This document shows positions 1 to 8,446 of a stretch of 54,137 nucleotides of DNA, one piece after another. The DNA comes from Dehalococcoidia bacterium (GTDB lineage Bacteria > Chloroflexota > Dehalococcoidia > Dehalococcoidales > UBA1222). Below the pieces are notes generated by a model. The model did no database searches and was not told where the DNA came from. It saw nothing but the letters and a program-made list of their open reading frames with translations. Each line of letters opens with the position of its first letter. Position 1 is the stretch's first letter. Made by a program: the position numbers and the translations under genes. The stretch is taken from contig QZJY01000059.1 of assembly GCA_003597995.1 (NCBI GenBank), forward strand, positions 1 through 54,137, written 5' to 3'.

Positions 1-48
1 CAGTTCCATGCCTCATATTATATCCCTAAGAAAAAGATGCAGGGAGAA

Positions 49-79
49 CTTCATCCCTCGACCTTACGGTCGGGGAATT
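49..79 (-). repeat. Dispersed palindromic repeat, family R1
   Basis: On the minus strand this reads AATTCCCCGACC, a short loop, then GGTCGAGGGATGAAG. The CCCCGACC and GGTCGAGGG arms can form a hairpin. Two further copies lie at 7566-7596 and 7636-7666. It sits just past the 3' end of surE, so its hairpin may help end surE transcription, but there is no T-run. REP- or MITE-like in appearance; function unknown. Confidence 0.6.
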
Positions 80-120
80 AAGTATGGAAAGTTAAATTAG
101 GTTCGTCCGCTCAATGCAGG

Positions 121-900
121 CTAAAGGGTATTGCTCTTCAATTCGCACAACAGCTCTTTACAGAATCCAGCACCCATATCCGGTGCCGGCCTGCGGAAGA
201 AGGTGGTGTGCAGCGGCGTGATAGAGATATAGCCGTGCTCGACAGCCCAGATATCACTGCTGTCTGGCGATTGATGCTCCAGTTTGCGTCTCACCAGCCA
301 GAAATAGTCGCGCCTTCCGTCATTGCCTTCTTCCACGCTGTCGATATGGGTTTTATGCGTCGGCTGAGTCATAACGATGCCCTTGATTTTGGGAAGCGGC
401 ACGTCCGGCAGATTTACATTGAGGAAAATGTCGCGCGGGAGAGTTCCACTTTTAATGTACCCGACCAGCAGCCGTACCAAATTTGCGGCTGTTTCCAGGT
501 TTTCCGTATCAGAGTGTCCCACTGAAACAGCAATGGCCGGCAGGTTGCGCAGGTATCCCTGCAAGGCGGCTCCTACTGTGCCGGAGATAAGCACATCGTC
601 ACCCAGATTCTGACCGCTGTTGATGCCAGAAACCACAACTTCAGCCGTGGTAGCCAGTTTCTCAAGCGCCAGTATCACGCTGTCGCTGGGCGTACCTTCT
701 ACGCCATATGTGTTGACGTCCGGTACAATTGCAGCGACCTTACGCACTCTGAGCGGTTGGCGCAGCGTAACGCTGGTGCCGGTGGCGCTCTGCTCGCGGT
801 CTGGGGCAACAACCACGATACTATCGATTTTCTTAAGTTCGGTGGCAAGAGTCCACAGGCCAGGGGCAAAAATTCCGTCGTCATTGCTGATAAGAATCAT
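121..900 (-). CDS. surE: 5'/3'-nucleotidase SurE
   Basis: Survival protein SurE, a metal-dependent nucleoside monophosphate phosphatase of the cytoplasm. The protein begins with the family N-terminus MILISNDDGIFAPG, whose Asp-Asp pair binds the metal. An ATGTS segment follows, then the family motif SGINSGQNLGDDVLISGTVG. The reading frame is open for 49 codons further upstream, but family alignment and a promoter directly before the ATG at 900 favour 259 aa, the usual length. It diverges from the MetF-like gene. A possible promoter (-35 TTGAGC at 933-938, 17 bp, -10 TATCCT at 910-915, minus strand) would start transcription two or three bases before the ATG, so the mRNA may be nearly leaderless. 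Function is secure. The start is well supported by homology. Confidence 0.95.
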   Translation of the reverse strand: MILISNDDGIFAPGLWTLATELKKIDSIVVVAPDREQSATGTSVTLRQPLRVRKVAAIVPDVNTYGVEGTPSDSVILALEKLATTAEVVVSGINSGQNLGDDVLISGTVGAALQGYLRNLPAIAVSVGHSDTENLETAANLVRLLVGYIKSGTLPRDIFLNVNLPDVPLPKIKGIVMTQPTHKTHIDSVEEGNDGRRDYFWLVRRKLEHQSPDSSDIWAVEHGYISITPLHTTFFRRPAPDMGAGFCKELLCELKSNTL

Positions 901-959
901 AGCATGTGAAGGATACCATATCGACAGATCAGGCTCAAAACAAGGAGAACCGTATTTGT

Positions 960-989
960 TTGAAACTCGAAAACCCATTGTGCTATTAT
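960..989 (+). promoter_or_regulatory. Promoter of the MetF-like gene
   Basis: A -35 box TTGAAA (960-965) is followed after 18 bp by a -10 box TATTAT (984-989) with an upstream TG extension. Predicted transcription start is near 996, giving about a 16-nt leader to the ATG at 1012. No Shine-Dalgarno sequence is seen. Confidence 0.55.
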
Positions 990-1011
990 ATGGCACTTGG
1001 TTGCCATAAAG

Positions 1012-2625
1012 ATGGATATAAAAGCCAGTAATACCGCATCTGATCATAACAAATTCAAGAGTGCCCTTTTAAACAAGGACACGTTTTGTATTACATGGGA
1101 GCAGGTACCCGGGCGGGGCGCTTCCGAGAAAGAACGCGAAACCATACTGCAAAATTCCGAGCTGGCGGCACGCGGAGGGCGCATTCATGCCATCAGCGTA
1201 ACTGACAGCCCTGGAGGCAGTCCGACCTTTTCAAGCGGCACGCTTGGAATTGAGATACGCAAGCTGGGTATCGAATCCCTGGTCCACCTGGCCATGCGCG
1301 ATAAAAACCGCAACGAAATTGAAAGCCTTTTGTACGGCCTGGCCGCCGTAAATGTGCGTAATCTGCTGGTGATATCCGGGGATTACCCCGCCAGAGACGG
1401 GTTCGAAGGGCGCGCTCACCCGGTATTCGACCTCGACCCCACCCATGTCATGCAACTGATTGACAGGATGAATCACGGGCTCAAGTATGAGAGCATGGGC
1501 AAGACGATTACGCTGGCGCCGACGGACTTTTTCGGCGGCATAGCTGTTTCTCCCTTTAAACAACTGGAATCTGAATTGATGTGCCAGTACTATAAGCTGG
1601 ACAAAAAAATCCGAGGTGGCGCCGGTTTCGTCATAAGCCAAGTAGGTTATGATGCCCGCAAGGCTCAGGAACTTATTCTGTGGCTTAAGGAAAAAGGGTA
1701 TGAGATTCCGGCGCTGGCAAACATATATGCGCTCAGCTATCCCGCGGCCAAACTCATGAATGAGAATAAAATACCCGGCTGCGTGGTAACTGATAAGCTG
1801 CTGGCCCAACTGGAAGAGGAGAGAAAAGCGCCCGACAAAGGCAAATCCGCCCGTCTGCTGCGCGCCGCCAAAATGTACGCTATCGCCAGAGGCCTGGGAT
1901 ACAAAGGCGCCCATTTCGGCGGACACGGCATGACCTACGACATGATGGAATACATCCTGCAAAAAGGCGAGGAGCTTTATCCGAAGTGGCCTGAACTTGT
2001 AGCGGAGTTCGATTATCCCCAGCCCGATGGCTTCTACCTGTATGAGAAAGATACAAAGACCGGATTGAACACAGACAAGGCATCGAAAAGGCCGTTCAAG
2101 GGTAGGAAAACATTGCTTACAGGGTTCTCCCGCGCCCTGCATGAGATTTTCTTTAACCCGCAGCACCCGCTTTTTAAACCTTCGCAGAAGGTATTTCAAA
2201 CTATAGATAGCTCAAACTGGATGCGCAAGACCTTCGAATTTCTGGAACATCAGGGCAAGGGAGTCTTTTTCGAGTGCCTGCGCTGCGGCGATTGTTCTTT
2301 GTTCGACACAGGGTATCTTTGCACCACGTCCCAGTGCCCGAAAGGCGAACGCCTGGGGCCTTGCGGCGGCAGCTTCCAGGGCTGGTGCGAGGTTTACCCG
2401 GGCAAACGCCAATGTGTGTGGGTAAGGTCTTATACCCGGCTGAAAGCCTACCGCGATGAGGATAAACTGTGCACCTTCGTTATCCCGCCGCGTGACTGGG
2501 AGCTATGGCAAACTTCCTCATGGATAAATTTCTATATGGGGCGCGACCACACCGCCAAGAGACTGGGCGTCAATCCTCCCATAAAAAAAGCCAAAAAAGC
2601 GCGCCCTGACACCAATTCCGCCTGA
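1012..2625 (+). CDS. Methylenetetrahydrofolate reductase family protein with Cys-rich C-terminal domain
   Basis: A 537-aa two-part protein. Roughly residues 20-330 are a MetF-type TIM barrel, with motifs such as the ISGDYPARDG segment and the stretch where folate and flavin bind in the family. The last ~170 residues match the MTHFR C-terminal (MTHFR_C) domain, with a dense Cys cluster (CLRCGDCSLF, then CTTSQCP, LGPCGG, GWC and QCVW) likely to bind zinc or Fe-S. It is much longer than the ~290-aa E. coli MetF. Members with this tail occur in anaerobes with one-carbon (Wood-Ljungdahl-type) metabolism. The expected role is reduction of methylene- to methyl-tetrahydrofolate, possibly with a partner subunit. 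A TTG at 997 is an alternative start, but the ATG at 1012 is preferred. It stands alone, divergent from surE. Confidence 0.82.
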   Translation: MDIKASNTASDHNKFKSALLNKDTFCITWEQVPGRGASEKERETILQNSELAARGGRIHAISVTDSPGGSPTFSSGTLGIEIRKLGIESLVHLAMRDKNRNEIESLLYGLAAVNVRNLLVISGDYPARDGFEGRAHPVFDLDPTHVMQLIDRMNHGLKYESMGKTITLAPTDFFGGIAVSPFKQLESELMCQYYKLDKKIRGGAGFVISQVGYDARKAQELILWLKEKGYEIPALANIYALSYPAAKLMNENKIPGCVVTDKLLAQLEEERKAPDKGKSARLLRAAKMYAIARGLGYKGAHFGGHGMTYDMMEYILQKGEELYPKWPELVAEFDYPQPDGFYLYEKDTKTGLNTDKASKRPFKGRKTLLTGFSRALHEIFFNPQHPLFKPSQKVFQTIDSSNWMRKTFEFLEHQGKGVFFECLRCGDCSLFDTGYLCTTSQCPKGERLGPCGGSFQGWCEVYPGKRQCVWVRSYTRLKAYRDEDKLCTFVIPPRDWELWQTSSWINFYMGRDHTAKRLGVNPPIKKAKKARPDTNSA

Positions 2626-2725
2626 CTCAAGCCAGTATCCCGCTTCCGTTGATTCTCTAATCTTTTGTAGAATCCCCCTTCGATTGCTGACCTGACCTTC
2701 TGCATGATACTCTACACCTATCGCC

Positions 2726-3757
2726 ATGAAAACGAGTGACTTCGATTATCATTTACCACTTGAGCTTATCGCTCAGACTCCGGTTGAACCACGGGACAGC
2801 TCACGTCTGTTAGTGCTTAACAGGTCTGATGGCTCAATGTTGCATCGCAAGTTTCAACAAATAACCGACTTCTTAAAAAGCGGCGACGTCCTTGTCATGA
2901 ACAACAGCCGTGTCATTCCGGCCCGCCTGCTCGGCAGGAAAGCTGACACAGGGGCAGCCGTGGAGATACTCCTCCTCAGGCGTTCGGCTCTTTCCTTCGC
3001 CTGGGAGGCGCTGGTCAAACCGGGCAAGCGGCTGCCAGTGGGCACTGTCATCAATCTCGGAGAGGGTAGAGAGCCATCAGTCAAAGCGGAAATCCAGGCT
3101 GTGTTGCCCGACGGCCTCAGGGAGGTCAGCTTCTCCGATGAGCGCTTGCTTCCCGAACTCGGGCATATTCCCTTGCCGCCTTATATCCATACCCCCCTTA
3201 GCGATTCTGAGCGCTACCAAACGGTTTACGCCAGAGAGTCCGGCAGTGCGGCGGCGCCGACAGCAGGTCTGCACTTCACCCCGCAACTCCTCGCGGAGTT
3301 AAAGCAGAAGGGCATCGAGTGCCTGGAAACGACGCTTCACATTGGCCTGGACACCTTCCGCCTGGTGCAGACGGAAGACCCCACCCAGCATCATATCCAC
3401 CGCGAGTACGGCATCGTCTCCGCTGAGGTGGCCGCCCGTGTTTCAAAAGCCAAAGCTGAGGGCAGGCGTGTCATATGCGTGGGGACGACATCGGTGCGCA
3501 TTCTTGAGTATGTCGCCCGGAAGAGTACAAAAAATACCCTGGACTCATTTGAGGGGTGGGTGGACCTGCTCATCCTGCCCGGCTATCGCTTCCGCATCAC
3601 CGACGCCATGCTTACCAACTTCCACCTGCCGCGCTCGACACTGCTCATGCTGGTGAGCGCCTTCGCCGGCGCGGAACAAATCAAGAAAGCCTATGACGAA
3701 GCCATCGAGGGAAAATACCGTTTTTATAGCTTCGGCGATGCTATGCTTATCCTTTAA
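2726..3757 (+). CDS. queA: S-adenosylmethionine:tRNA ribosyltransferase-isomerase
   Basis: QueA transfers and isomerises the ribosyl part of SAM onto preQ1 in tRNA, making epoxyqueuosine. The 343-aa length is normal. Family signatures are present from the N-terminus (DFDYHLPLELIAQTPVEPRDSSRLL) to the C-terminus (MLTNFHLPRSTLLMLVSAFAG), including the central SGSAAAPTAGLHFTPQLL stretch. It starts with an ATG at 2726 and has no obvious Shine-Dalgarno site. No other queuosine gene lies nearby. It is convergent with the zinc-ribbon gene that follows, only 22 bp away, and no clear terminator sits between them. Function secure. Confidence 0.96.
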   Translation: MKTSDFDYHLPLELIAQTPVEPRDSSRLLVLNRSDGSMLHRKFQQITDFLKSGDVLVMNNSRVIPARLLGRKADTGAAVEILLLRRSALSFAWEALVKPGKRLPVGTVINLGEGREPSVKAEIQAVLPDGLREVSFSDERLLPELGHIPLPPYIHTPLSDSERYQTVYARESGSAAAPTAGLHFTPQLLAELKQKGIECLETTLHIGLDTFRLVQTEDPTQHHIHREYGIVSAEVAARVSKAKAEGRRVICVGTTSVRILEYVARKSTKNTLDSFEGWVDLLILPGYRFRITDAMLTNFHLPRSTLLMLVSAFAGAEQIKKAYDEAIEGKYRFYSFGDAMLIL

Positions 3758-3779
3758 TCTATTCCCACTAGGCCGTGTT

Positions 3780-5033
3780 TTATTTGCACTGGCTCATGGT
3801 TATACCGATGAAAACGAAAAAGGCTACGAAAACGAGCCCCGCCACTATCAGGAGCACCAGGCGCGTTGATTGCATGGGCTGGGCGCCAGACTCTTTCGCG
3901 ATTTGACTGAGGGCTTCGGCGGAAGGGATTTCCTCGGGCGCGAGGATGCCGTCCTTGGTCCACTTGCGGTAGAGACGCCTTAGCCTCCACTGCCCGCTGA
4001 CGAAATCCTTGAGCGGCTGGAGGGTCATGGACATCCAGACCGTGATTTTGGGCCACAACGGCTCTCCGGAGGCCTCGGGCGTTGTGGAGGGGACGACGTG
4101 CATGGTCGGCAGCAGAGGATGTGCCGGCTTGGGCTCAGGTTTGGATTCTAAATATGGTGACGATTTGACAGACGGTTCCGCTACCTCTTCGTTTACCAGT
4201 TTGCTGATGTCCTCGCGGCTGGGCATTGGAGGAGGGGTGGCCGTTTCGGTTACCTTAGGGGTTGCCAGCTCGGTGATGTCTTCACGGCTGGGGGCGGCAC
4301 GGCGCACGGGTATCTCACACTCTGGAGGAGGCGGAGCAGCCTGGGGCTGTTCTGCTTCGGTGCCACCTTCTAGTAGAGTAATTCTTTGGCCGCAGCGCAG
4401 GCAGAACTGAGAACCGGGCGGGAGCTTCTGACCGCAGGCGGCGCAGAAGGATACCTCCACAACGGGCGGTTCCTCGCTTACAGGTTGCGGGACGTCTTTG
4501 AGGGCAGTGGCAGGCGGAACCGTTGACGTTTCATGGCGCGGAGGAACTGTTTCTTCACTGGCAGGCGGCGGCTCTTCATGCCGGACAGGCTTTTCTATCA
4601 CAGTCTGCGGGATTTCCTCCGGTGTTTCAGACGGCGGTTTACTGGCCGTTTCTATCACTGGTGGCGTGATTTCCCGCTGGAGCCGTTCGCGATTCTCCCT
4701 CTCCCATCTCATGTACGGCGTTTCTTCGATGTCCGTCTTGGAGACTTCCGAGCGAGCGCTGGCGAGAGTAGGTTGCTCCGGTTCGCAGCTGACGGGTGGT
4801 GCTTCCTCGACCACATGGAGCGGGGTTTCCTCGCGCACAGGCGCGGCAGGAGGCTCCTCCGGTTTTGGCGCGACACCGGATTCTGCATTTGGGGCTGGCG
4901 CGATATCTTCATCCTTTTGAAGGGGTAATTCTGCTTGGGGTTCAACCATGCGTTGCTCGCAGTAAGGGCAGATAATGAGTTCTTCAGGGGTTAATTTGAT
5001 GTATATCTTATGCCCGCATTTAGGACATTCCAT
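3780..5033 (-). CDS. Zinc-ribbon membrane protein with long Pro/Glu-rich linker
   Basis: Unrecognised 417-aa protein. The N-terminus is a zinc ribbon (CPKCGHKI, then CPYCEQRM). About 150 residues rich in Pro, Glu and Thr follow. A second ribbon lies near residue 205 (CAACGQKLPPGSQFCLRCGQ), then another Pro/Glu-rich stretch containing SREDI repeats. Near the end is a basic region, and the last ~25 residues form one hydrophobic helix ending in SQCK. The likely layout is a C-terminal membrane anchor with the ribbons in the cytoplasm. The linker suggests a flexible scaffold. There is a good GGAGG site before the ATG. A second zinc-ribbon/Pro-rich membrane protein at 23.6 kb has a similar theme. 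Function unknown. Confidence 0.75.
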   Translation of the reverse strand: MECPKCGHKIYIKLTPEELIICPYCEQRMVEPQAELPLQKDEDIAPAPNAESGVAPKPEEPPAAPVREETPLHVVEEAPPVSCEPEQPTLASARSEVSKTDIEETPYMRWERENRERLQREITPPVIETASKPPSETPEEIPQTVIEKPVRHEEPPPASEETVPPRHETSTVPPATALKDVPQPVSEEPPVVEVSFCAACGQKLPPGSQFCLRCGQRITLLEGGTEAEQPQAAPPPPECEIPVRRAAPSREDITELATPKVTETATPPPMPSREDISKLVNEEVAEPSVKSSPYLESKPEPKPAHPLLPTMHVVPSTTPEASGEPLWPKITVWMSMTLQPLKDFVSGQWRLRRLYRKWTKDGILAPEEIPSAEALSQIAKESGAQPMQSTRLVLLIVAGLVFVAFFVFIGITMSQCK

Positions 5034-5068
5034 AACAGACCTCCAAGCGAGTAACTACATTCGTTGCG

Positions 5069-5074
5069 ATTATA
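5069..5074 (-). promoter_or_regulatory. -10 box of the zinc-ribbon gene
   Basis: A perfect TATAAT on the minus strand, about 36 bp upstream of the ATG at 5033, with a GGAGG ribosome binding site in between. The -35 region (around 5092-5098) is poor. Confidence 0.45.
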
Positions 5075-5190
5075 ACACAGGCCATTTTGTAATGAAAACC
5101 ATCCGCAAGATTAGTCTCTTAGTGCCCGGAAGCACAGGGTTTGGCTGGAGAAATATACGCACCATGGAGGCCACTACAGGAATAATAAAT

Positions 5191-5245
5191 ATTCTTCTCC
5201 CCTTTTGCGGGGGAGTTAAGAGTGAGGGGTAAAGTCATTGAATCT
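5191..5245 (+). repeat. Dispersed repeat, family R2
   Basis: Begins ATTCTTCTCC, has a C-rich/G-rich hairpin (CTCCCC...GGGGGAG), then TAAGAGTGAGGG and ends GTCATTGAATCT. A close copy is at 47731-47783. It lies just upstream of the hpt promoter. Confidence 0.6.
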
Positions 5246-5260
5246 CAACTGAGGCAGGTA

Positions 5261-5289
5261 TGGACTGCCTGTGGTTTTCAGGCTATAAT
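5261..5289 (+). promoter_or_regulatory. hpt promoter, probably leaderless
   Basis: A -35-like TGGACT (5261-5266), a 17-bp spacer and a perfect -10 TATAAT (5284-5289). Only five bases separate the -10 box from the ATG at 5295, so transcription should start at or next to the A of the start codon. There is no room for a Shine-Dalgarno sequence. Confidence 0.65.
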
Positions 5290-5294
5290 CACGC

Positions 5295-5822
5295 ATGATG
5301 ACAGAATTGCAGGTTCTACTAACGCAACCTGAGATTGCTTCCGCCGTCAGGCGTCTGGCCGGTGAAATCAGCAGCGACTACCGCGATAAAAATCCTCTTG
5401 TTCTCGGTGTTCTCAAAGGCTCCTTCATTTTTTTGGCCGACCTGGTGCGCCTGCTCGATTTCCCACTCGAGGTGGATTTCGTCACACTTTCAAGCTATAA
5501 AGAGCAAACCGAGAGCTGTGGCGATGTTAGCATGGACAGGTGCTTTGCTGCCGATATCAAAGACCGGCACGTGCTGGTGGTGGAAGACATCGTGGATACC
5601 GGCCTTACTCTGCATTTTTTGCTGGACCACGTGCACGCGGAGTCGCCTGCCTCGCTCCGCCTGTGCGCCCTGCTGAATAAACCTTTGCGGCGTAAGATTC
5701 CCGTCAGCATAGACTATCTGGGATTTACCATTCCCGATAAGTTCGTCGTCGGCTACGGCACGGACTGCGCCGAAAAATACCGCAATCTTCCCGATATCCG
5801 CTGTATTGAAAATGGAGATTGA
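5295..5822 (+). CDS. hpt: Hypoxanthine phosphoribosyltransferase
   Basis: A 175-aa cytoplasmic type I phosphoribosyltransferase that turns hypoxanthine (and often guanine) plus PRPP into IMP (GMP). The PRPP loop VVEDIVDTGLTL with its acidic pair is intact, as are the GVLKGSFIFLADL segment and the C-terminal DKFVVGYGTD motif of the Hpt family. Two ATGs stand in tandem at 5295 and 5298. The promoter position favours one of them as the first base of the mRNA. It overlaps the start of adenine deaminase by 11 bases. The pair forms a salvage route in which adenine is deaminated to hypoxanthine and then recovered as IMP. Function secure. Confidence 0.95.
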   Translation: MMTELQVLLTQPEIASAVRRLAGEISSDYRDKNPLVLGVLKGSFIFLADLVRLLDFPLEVDFVTLSSYKEQTESCGDVSMDRCFAADIKDRHVLVVEDIVDTGLTLHFLLDHVHAESPASLRLCALLNKPLRRKIPVSIDYLGFTIPDKFVVGYGTDCAEKYRNLPDIRCIENGD

Positions 5823-7536
5823 TACGTTGAAGCGAACATTGGAACTTATCGAGGTGGCGCGAGGACTCAAACCCGCTGACCTTATACTTTCCAACGCCCG
5901 CATCGTCAACGTTTTCAACGGCGAAATTGAAAAGGGAAACGTAGCCATCTATGGCAGTCAAATCGCCGGCATCGGAGATTATCATCTTGCGCGGGAAATT
6001 ATCGATATAAAGGGACAATATCTTGTTCCCGGCCTCATCAACGGACATACGCACGTCGAAAGCTCGATGCTGGATATCGGGCAGTACGCCAGCGCAGTCA
6101 TCCCGCATGGCACTCTGGGCGTCGTCACCGACCTGCACGAGATAGCCAATGTAAGCGGAATCAAAGGCATCGATTACATTTTGAGCGCTTCTCGCCATCT
6201 CCCTTTCGAGTTTTTCGTGATGGCACCTTCGTGCGTGCCAGCAACCCACCTTGAGACTTCGGGAGCTGGCATCGATGGCAAGGCATTGAGACATCTGCTG
6301 AGGCGCAAAGAGGTCATCGGCCTCGGCGAGATGATGAACTACTCGGGCGTCCTCTCCGGCGATACAAACGTTCTGGATAAGATTGAGGCTTCACGAGGCA
6401 AGCCTGCCGACGGTCATGCCCCCGGTCTAAGTGGTCGCGACCTCAACGCCTATATCGCCTCCGGAATCTCATCCGACCATGAATGCGTAACGCTTGAAGA
6501 GGCATGTGAAAAGCTGGCTCGCGGTATGTACGTCATGATACGCGAGGGTTCGTCCGAAAAGAACCTGGAAGCCCTTCTGCCGATGGTTACCGACTTGACG
6601 TATAAACGCTGCCTGTTCGTAGTGGACGACCGTAGTTGCACAGATCTTTTACGCGACGGCGATATAGACGCGGTAGTGCGTAAGGCCATCCGGCTTGGTC
6701 TAGAGCCTGTAAGGGCTATTCAACTGGCAACCATTAACACAGCCGAGCGCTTCGGGCTGAAACGTATTGGCGCCGTAGCGCCGGGTTACCTTTCTAATCT
6801 AATTGTCACGACGGATTTGAATCGTTTGGATGCTCGTCTAGTCTTTCATCGAGGGAGACTGGTCGCTCACGACGGTCAGTTTTTATATAAGCCGAAGGCA
6901 AACAGCAAACGAAATCTCGAAAATACGGTCATGGTCAAGCCTTTCGGCCCAGAAGCACTACGTTTTACTTCTCCAGGTGAGGCCTTCCCCGTTATCGAAG
7001 TCATTCCTGGCCAGATAATCACGCGCAAGCTAAAACTAAAGGTAAGGCGCGACCAAAACGGATTCATTATCTCCGACGTGGAACGGGATGCCCTCAAGCT
7101 GGTGGTCGTGGAACGGCATAAGGCCAGCGGCAACATTGGCAGGGGATTAGTCAAAGGTTTCGGCCTTAAGCGCGGCGCGCTGGCGTCCTCTGTGGCTCAC
7201 GACTCGCACAATATCGTGGCTGTAGGGACAAATGATATAGACATACTGACCGCCATTCGGGAAGTCATCGCCATGCAGGGGGGCCTGGCAGTAACTGGGG
7301 ACGGACGCATCCTGGCGAGCTTGCCTCTGTCCGTGTCTGGTTTGATGTCGGATAGACCTCTAGCGGAAGTAGTTAAGAATTTCGCCTGCCTGGAGGAAGC
7401 CGCTAAAGAGCTTGGTTGCGGATTAGCCGCTCCCTTCGACGCGCTCTCGTTTCTGGCCTTGCCGGTGATACCGCAGCTGCGGCTGACCGACATGGGGCTG
7501 GTGGATGTAAATGCTTTTAAAATAATCCAGACGTAA
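5812..7536 (+). CDS. ade: Adenine deaminase
   Basis: Converts adenine to hypoxanthine and ammonia. The 574-aa length fits the bacterial Ade family of the amidohydrolase superfamily. Visible motifs are the metal site GHTHVESSMLD, GLGEMMNYSGVL, DGHAPGLSGRDLNAY with its His, the SSDHECVT segment and the C-terminal GTNDIDILTAIREV domain typical of Ade. The first ATG at 5812 lies within the end of hpt. A TTG at 5806 is possible. The overlap with hpt indicates translational coupling and a shared job in purine salvage. No frameshift or missing residue is seen. Repeats of family R1 lie just downstream and may stop transcription. Confidence 0.95.
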   Translation: MEIDTLKRTLELIEVARGLKPADLILSNARIVNVFNGEIEKGNVAIYGSQIAGIGDYHLAREIIDIKGQYLVPGLINGHTHVESSMLDIGQYASAVIPHGTLGVVTDLHEIANVSGIKGIDYILSASRHLPFEFFVMAPSCVPATHLETSGAGIDGKALRHLLRRKEVIGLGEMMNYSGVLSGDTNVLDKIEASRGKPADGHAPGLSGRDLNAYIASGISSDHECVTLEEACEKLARGMYVMIREGSSEKNLEALLPMVTDLTYKRCLFVVDDRSCTDLLRDGDIDAVVRKAIRLGLEPVRAIQLATINTAERFGLKRIGAVAPGYLSNLIVTTDLNRLDARLVFHRGRLVAHDGQFLYKPKANSKRNLENTVMVKPFGPEALRFTSPGEAFPVIEVIPGQIITRKLKLKVRRDQNGFIISDVERDALKLVVVERHKASGNIGRGLVKGFGLKRGALASSVAHDSHNIVAVGTNDIDILTAIREVIAMQGGLAVTGDGRILASLPLSVSGLMSDRPLAEVVKNFACLEEAAKELGCGLAAPFDALSFLALPVIPQLRLTDMGLVDVNAFKIIQT

Positions 7537-7565
7537 AGAGAAAACTTACCCCTCACCTTTTCCCG

Positions 7566-7596
7566 AATACCCCGACCATTGTGGTCGAGGGATGTA
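7566..7596 (+). repeat. Dispersed palindromic repeat, family R1
   Basis: AATACCCCGACC, short loop, GGTCGAGGGATGT. A near copy follows at 7636-7666 and an inverted copy lies at 49-79. It sits between the convergent ade gene and the exosortase operon. Confidence 0.6.
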
Positions 7597-7635
7597 GTTC
7601 GCCGCGAAGCGGACCGAACGAAGTTCGTATCTGTT

Positions 7636-7666
7636 AATACCCCGATCGTAAGGTCGTGGGAAGTTT
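7636..7666 (+). repeat. Dispersed palindromic repeat, family R1
   Basis: AATACCCCGATC, loop, GGTCGTGGGAAGT: the second direct copy, 70 bp after the first. Between the copies is another GC-rich inverted repeat (GTTCGCCGCGAAGCGGAC then GAACGAAGTTC). These hairpins may act as a two-sided transcription stop, though no clean T-run is present. Confidence 0.55.
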
Positions 7667-7735
7667 ATTCCCGAGAACACTTCTCTCAGATATCAGGGTT
7701 GCCGCAGGACCCTTGTTACTCGCCAAACAGCTACA

Positions 7736-8443
7736 TTACTGAGTCGCAACGATGATAATCATCACAACCTTGGTGTAGACTATGCCCATGAAGATAAATA
7801 GCAGAATCCAATTGGCAGTAGAAAGCTTGATTCTTAGCTTTCCCAGAAAAGCATAGGTTTTACCACCGACCACAGGTTGCATTAACTCAAAGAAGATAAG
7901 TATGGCGATAAGAACTATGGCGACAAGGATACCAACATTGAGTCCCATATCCGCGCCAAAGGTAGTCTGGTAATAGGTCATGCTGATCATCGAACTCATT
8001 ATCGATGTAGAAAATGAGGCAAAACTAATAAAGCTCGACCAGATCTGCGGAGGATACGGCGGTGTGGAGATCTCCATTCGGTCATTCCCGAGTTCCGACT
8101 GGGTCTTAACCAAGAAGTTCAGTTGCTGGCCTGTATCGAGAGGATTCCTGTAGGCGTACTGGTAGGTCTTGCTGGCCCCGGGGGATAAAATGGTCTCCTG
8201 GTCTTGCAGAATCGAGCCGTTAATAAAAAACTGGTAGCTGACCGGCAAAGCGCGTGAGGATGGGTTGTTCAATTTAAAAGTGACTACTACCGGTTCTCCC
8301 TGTCTGGGTACTTGCGGCATGACTGCCATAGATATCGGGGAAGACGTATCTCTTACTGACAACCAGAAGCTGCCAAGAAAAACTATGGTCAACCATACCA
8401 TAATTAGCTTAAATGTTGCGCCTTTGGCAACGCTTTGTTCCAT
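7736..8443 (-). CDS. Membrane protein with extracellular Ig-like domain, last gene of exosortase operon
   Basis: Unrecognised 235-aa protein. A hydrophobic helix at residues ~13-30 is followed by an external domain of about 100 residues that looks like a CARDB/Ig-type beta fold (PRQGEPVVVTFKLNNPSSRALPV..., with a later LSPGASKTYQY). A Pro-rich turn and a hydrophobic Ser/Met-rich stretch follow. Two strong membrane helices come near 168-192 and at the end. The gene starts four bases after the exosortase stop, so the two are cotranscribed. The small protein at 10225-10602 has a similar membrane-plus-beta layout. A role in holding or presenting the sorted substrate is inference only. Confidence 0.7.
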   Translation of the reverse strand: MEQSVAKGATFKLIMVWLTIVFLGSFWLSVRDTSSPISMAVMPQVPRQGEPVVVTFKLNNPSSRALPVSYQFFINGSILQDQETILSPGASKTYQYAYRNPLDTGQQLNFLVKTQSELGNDRMEISTPPYPPQIWSSFISFASFSTSIMSSMISMTYYQTTFGADMGLNVGILVAIVLIAILIFFELMQPVVGGKTYAFLGKLRIKLSTANWILLFIFMGIVYTKVVMIIIVATQ

Positions 8444-8446
8444 AGC

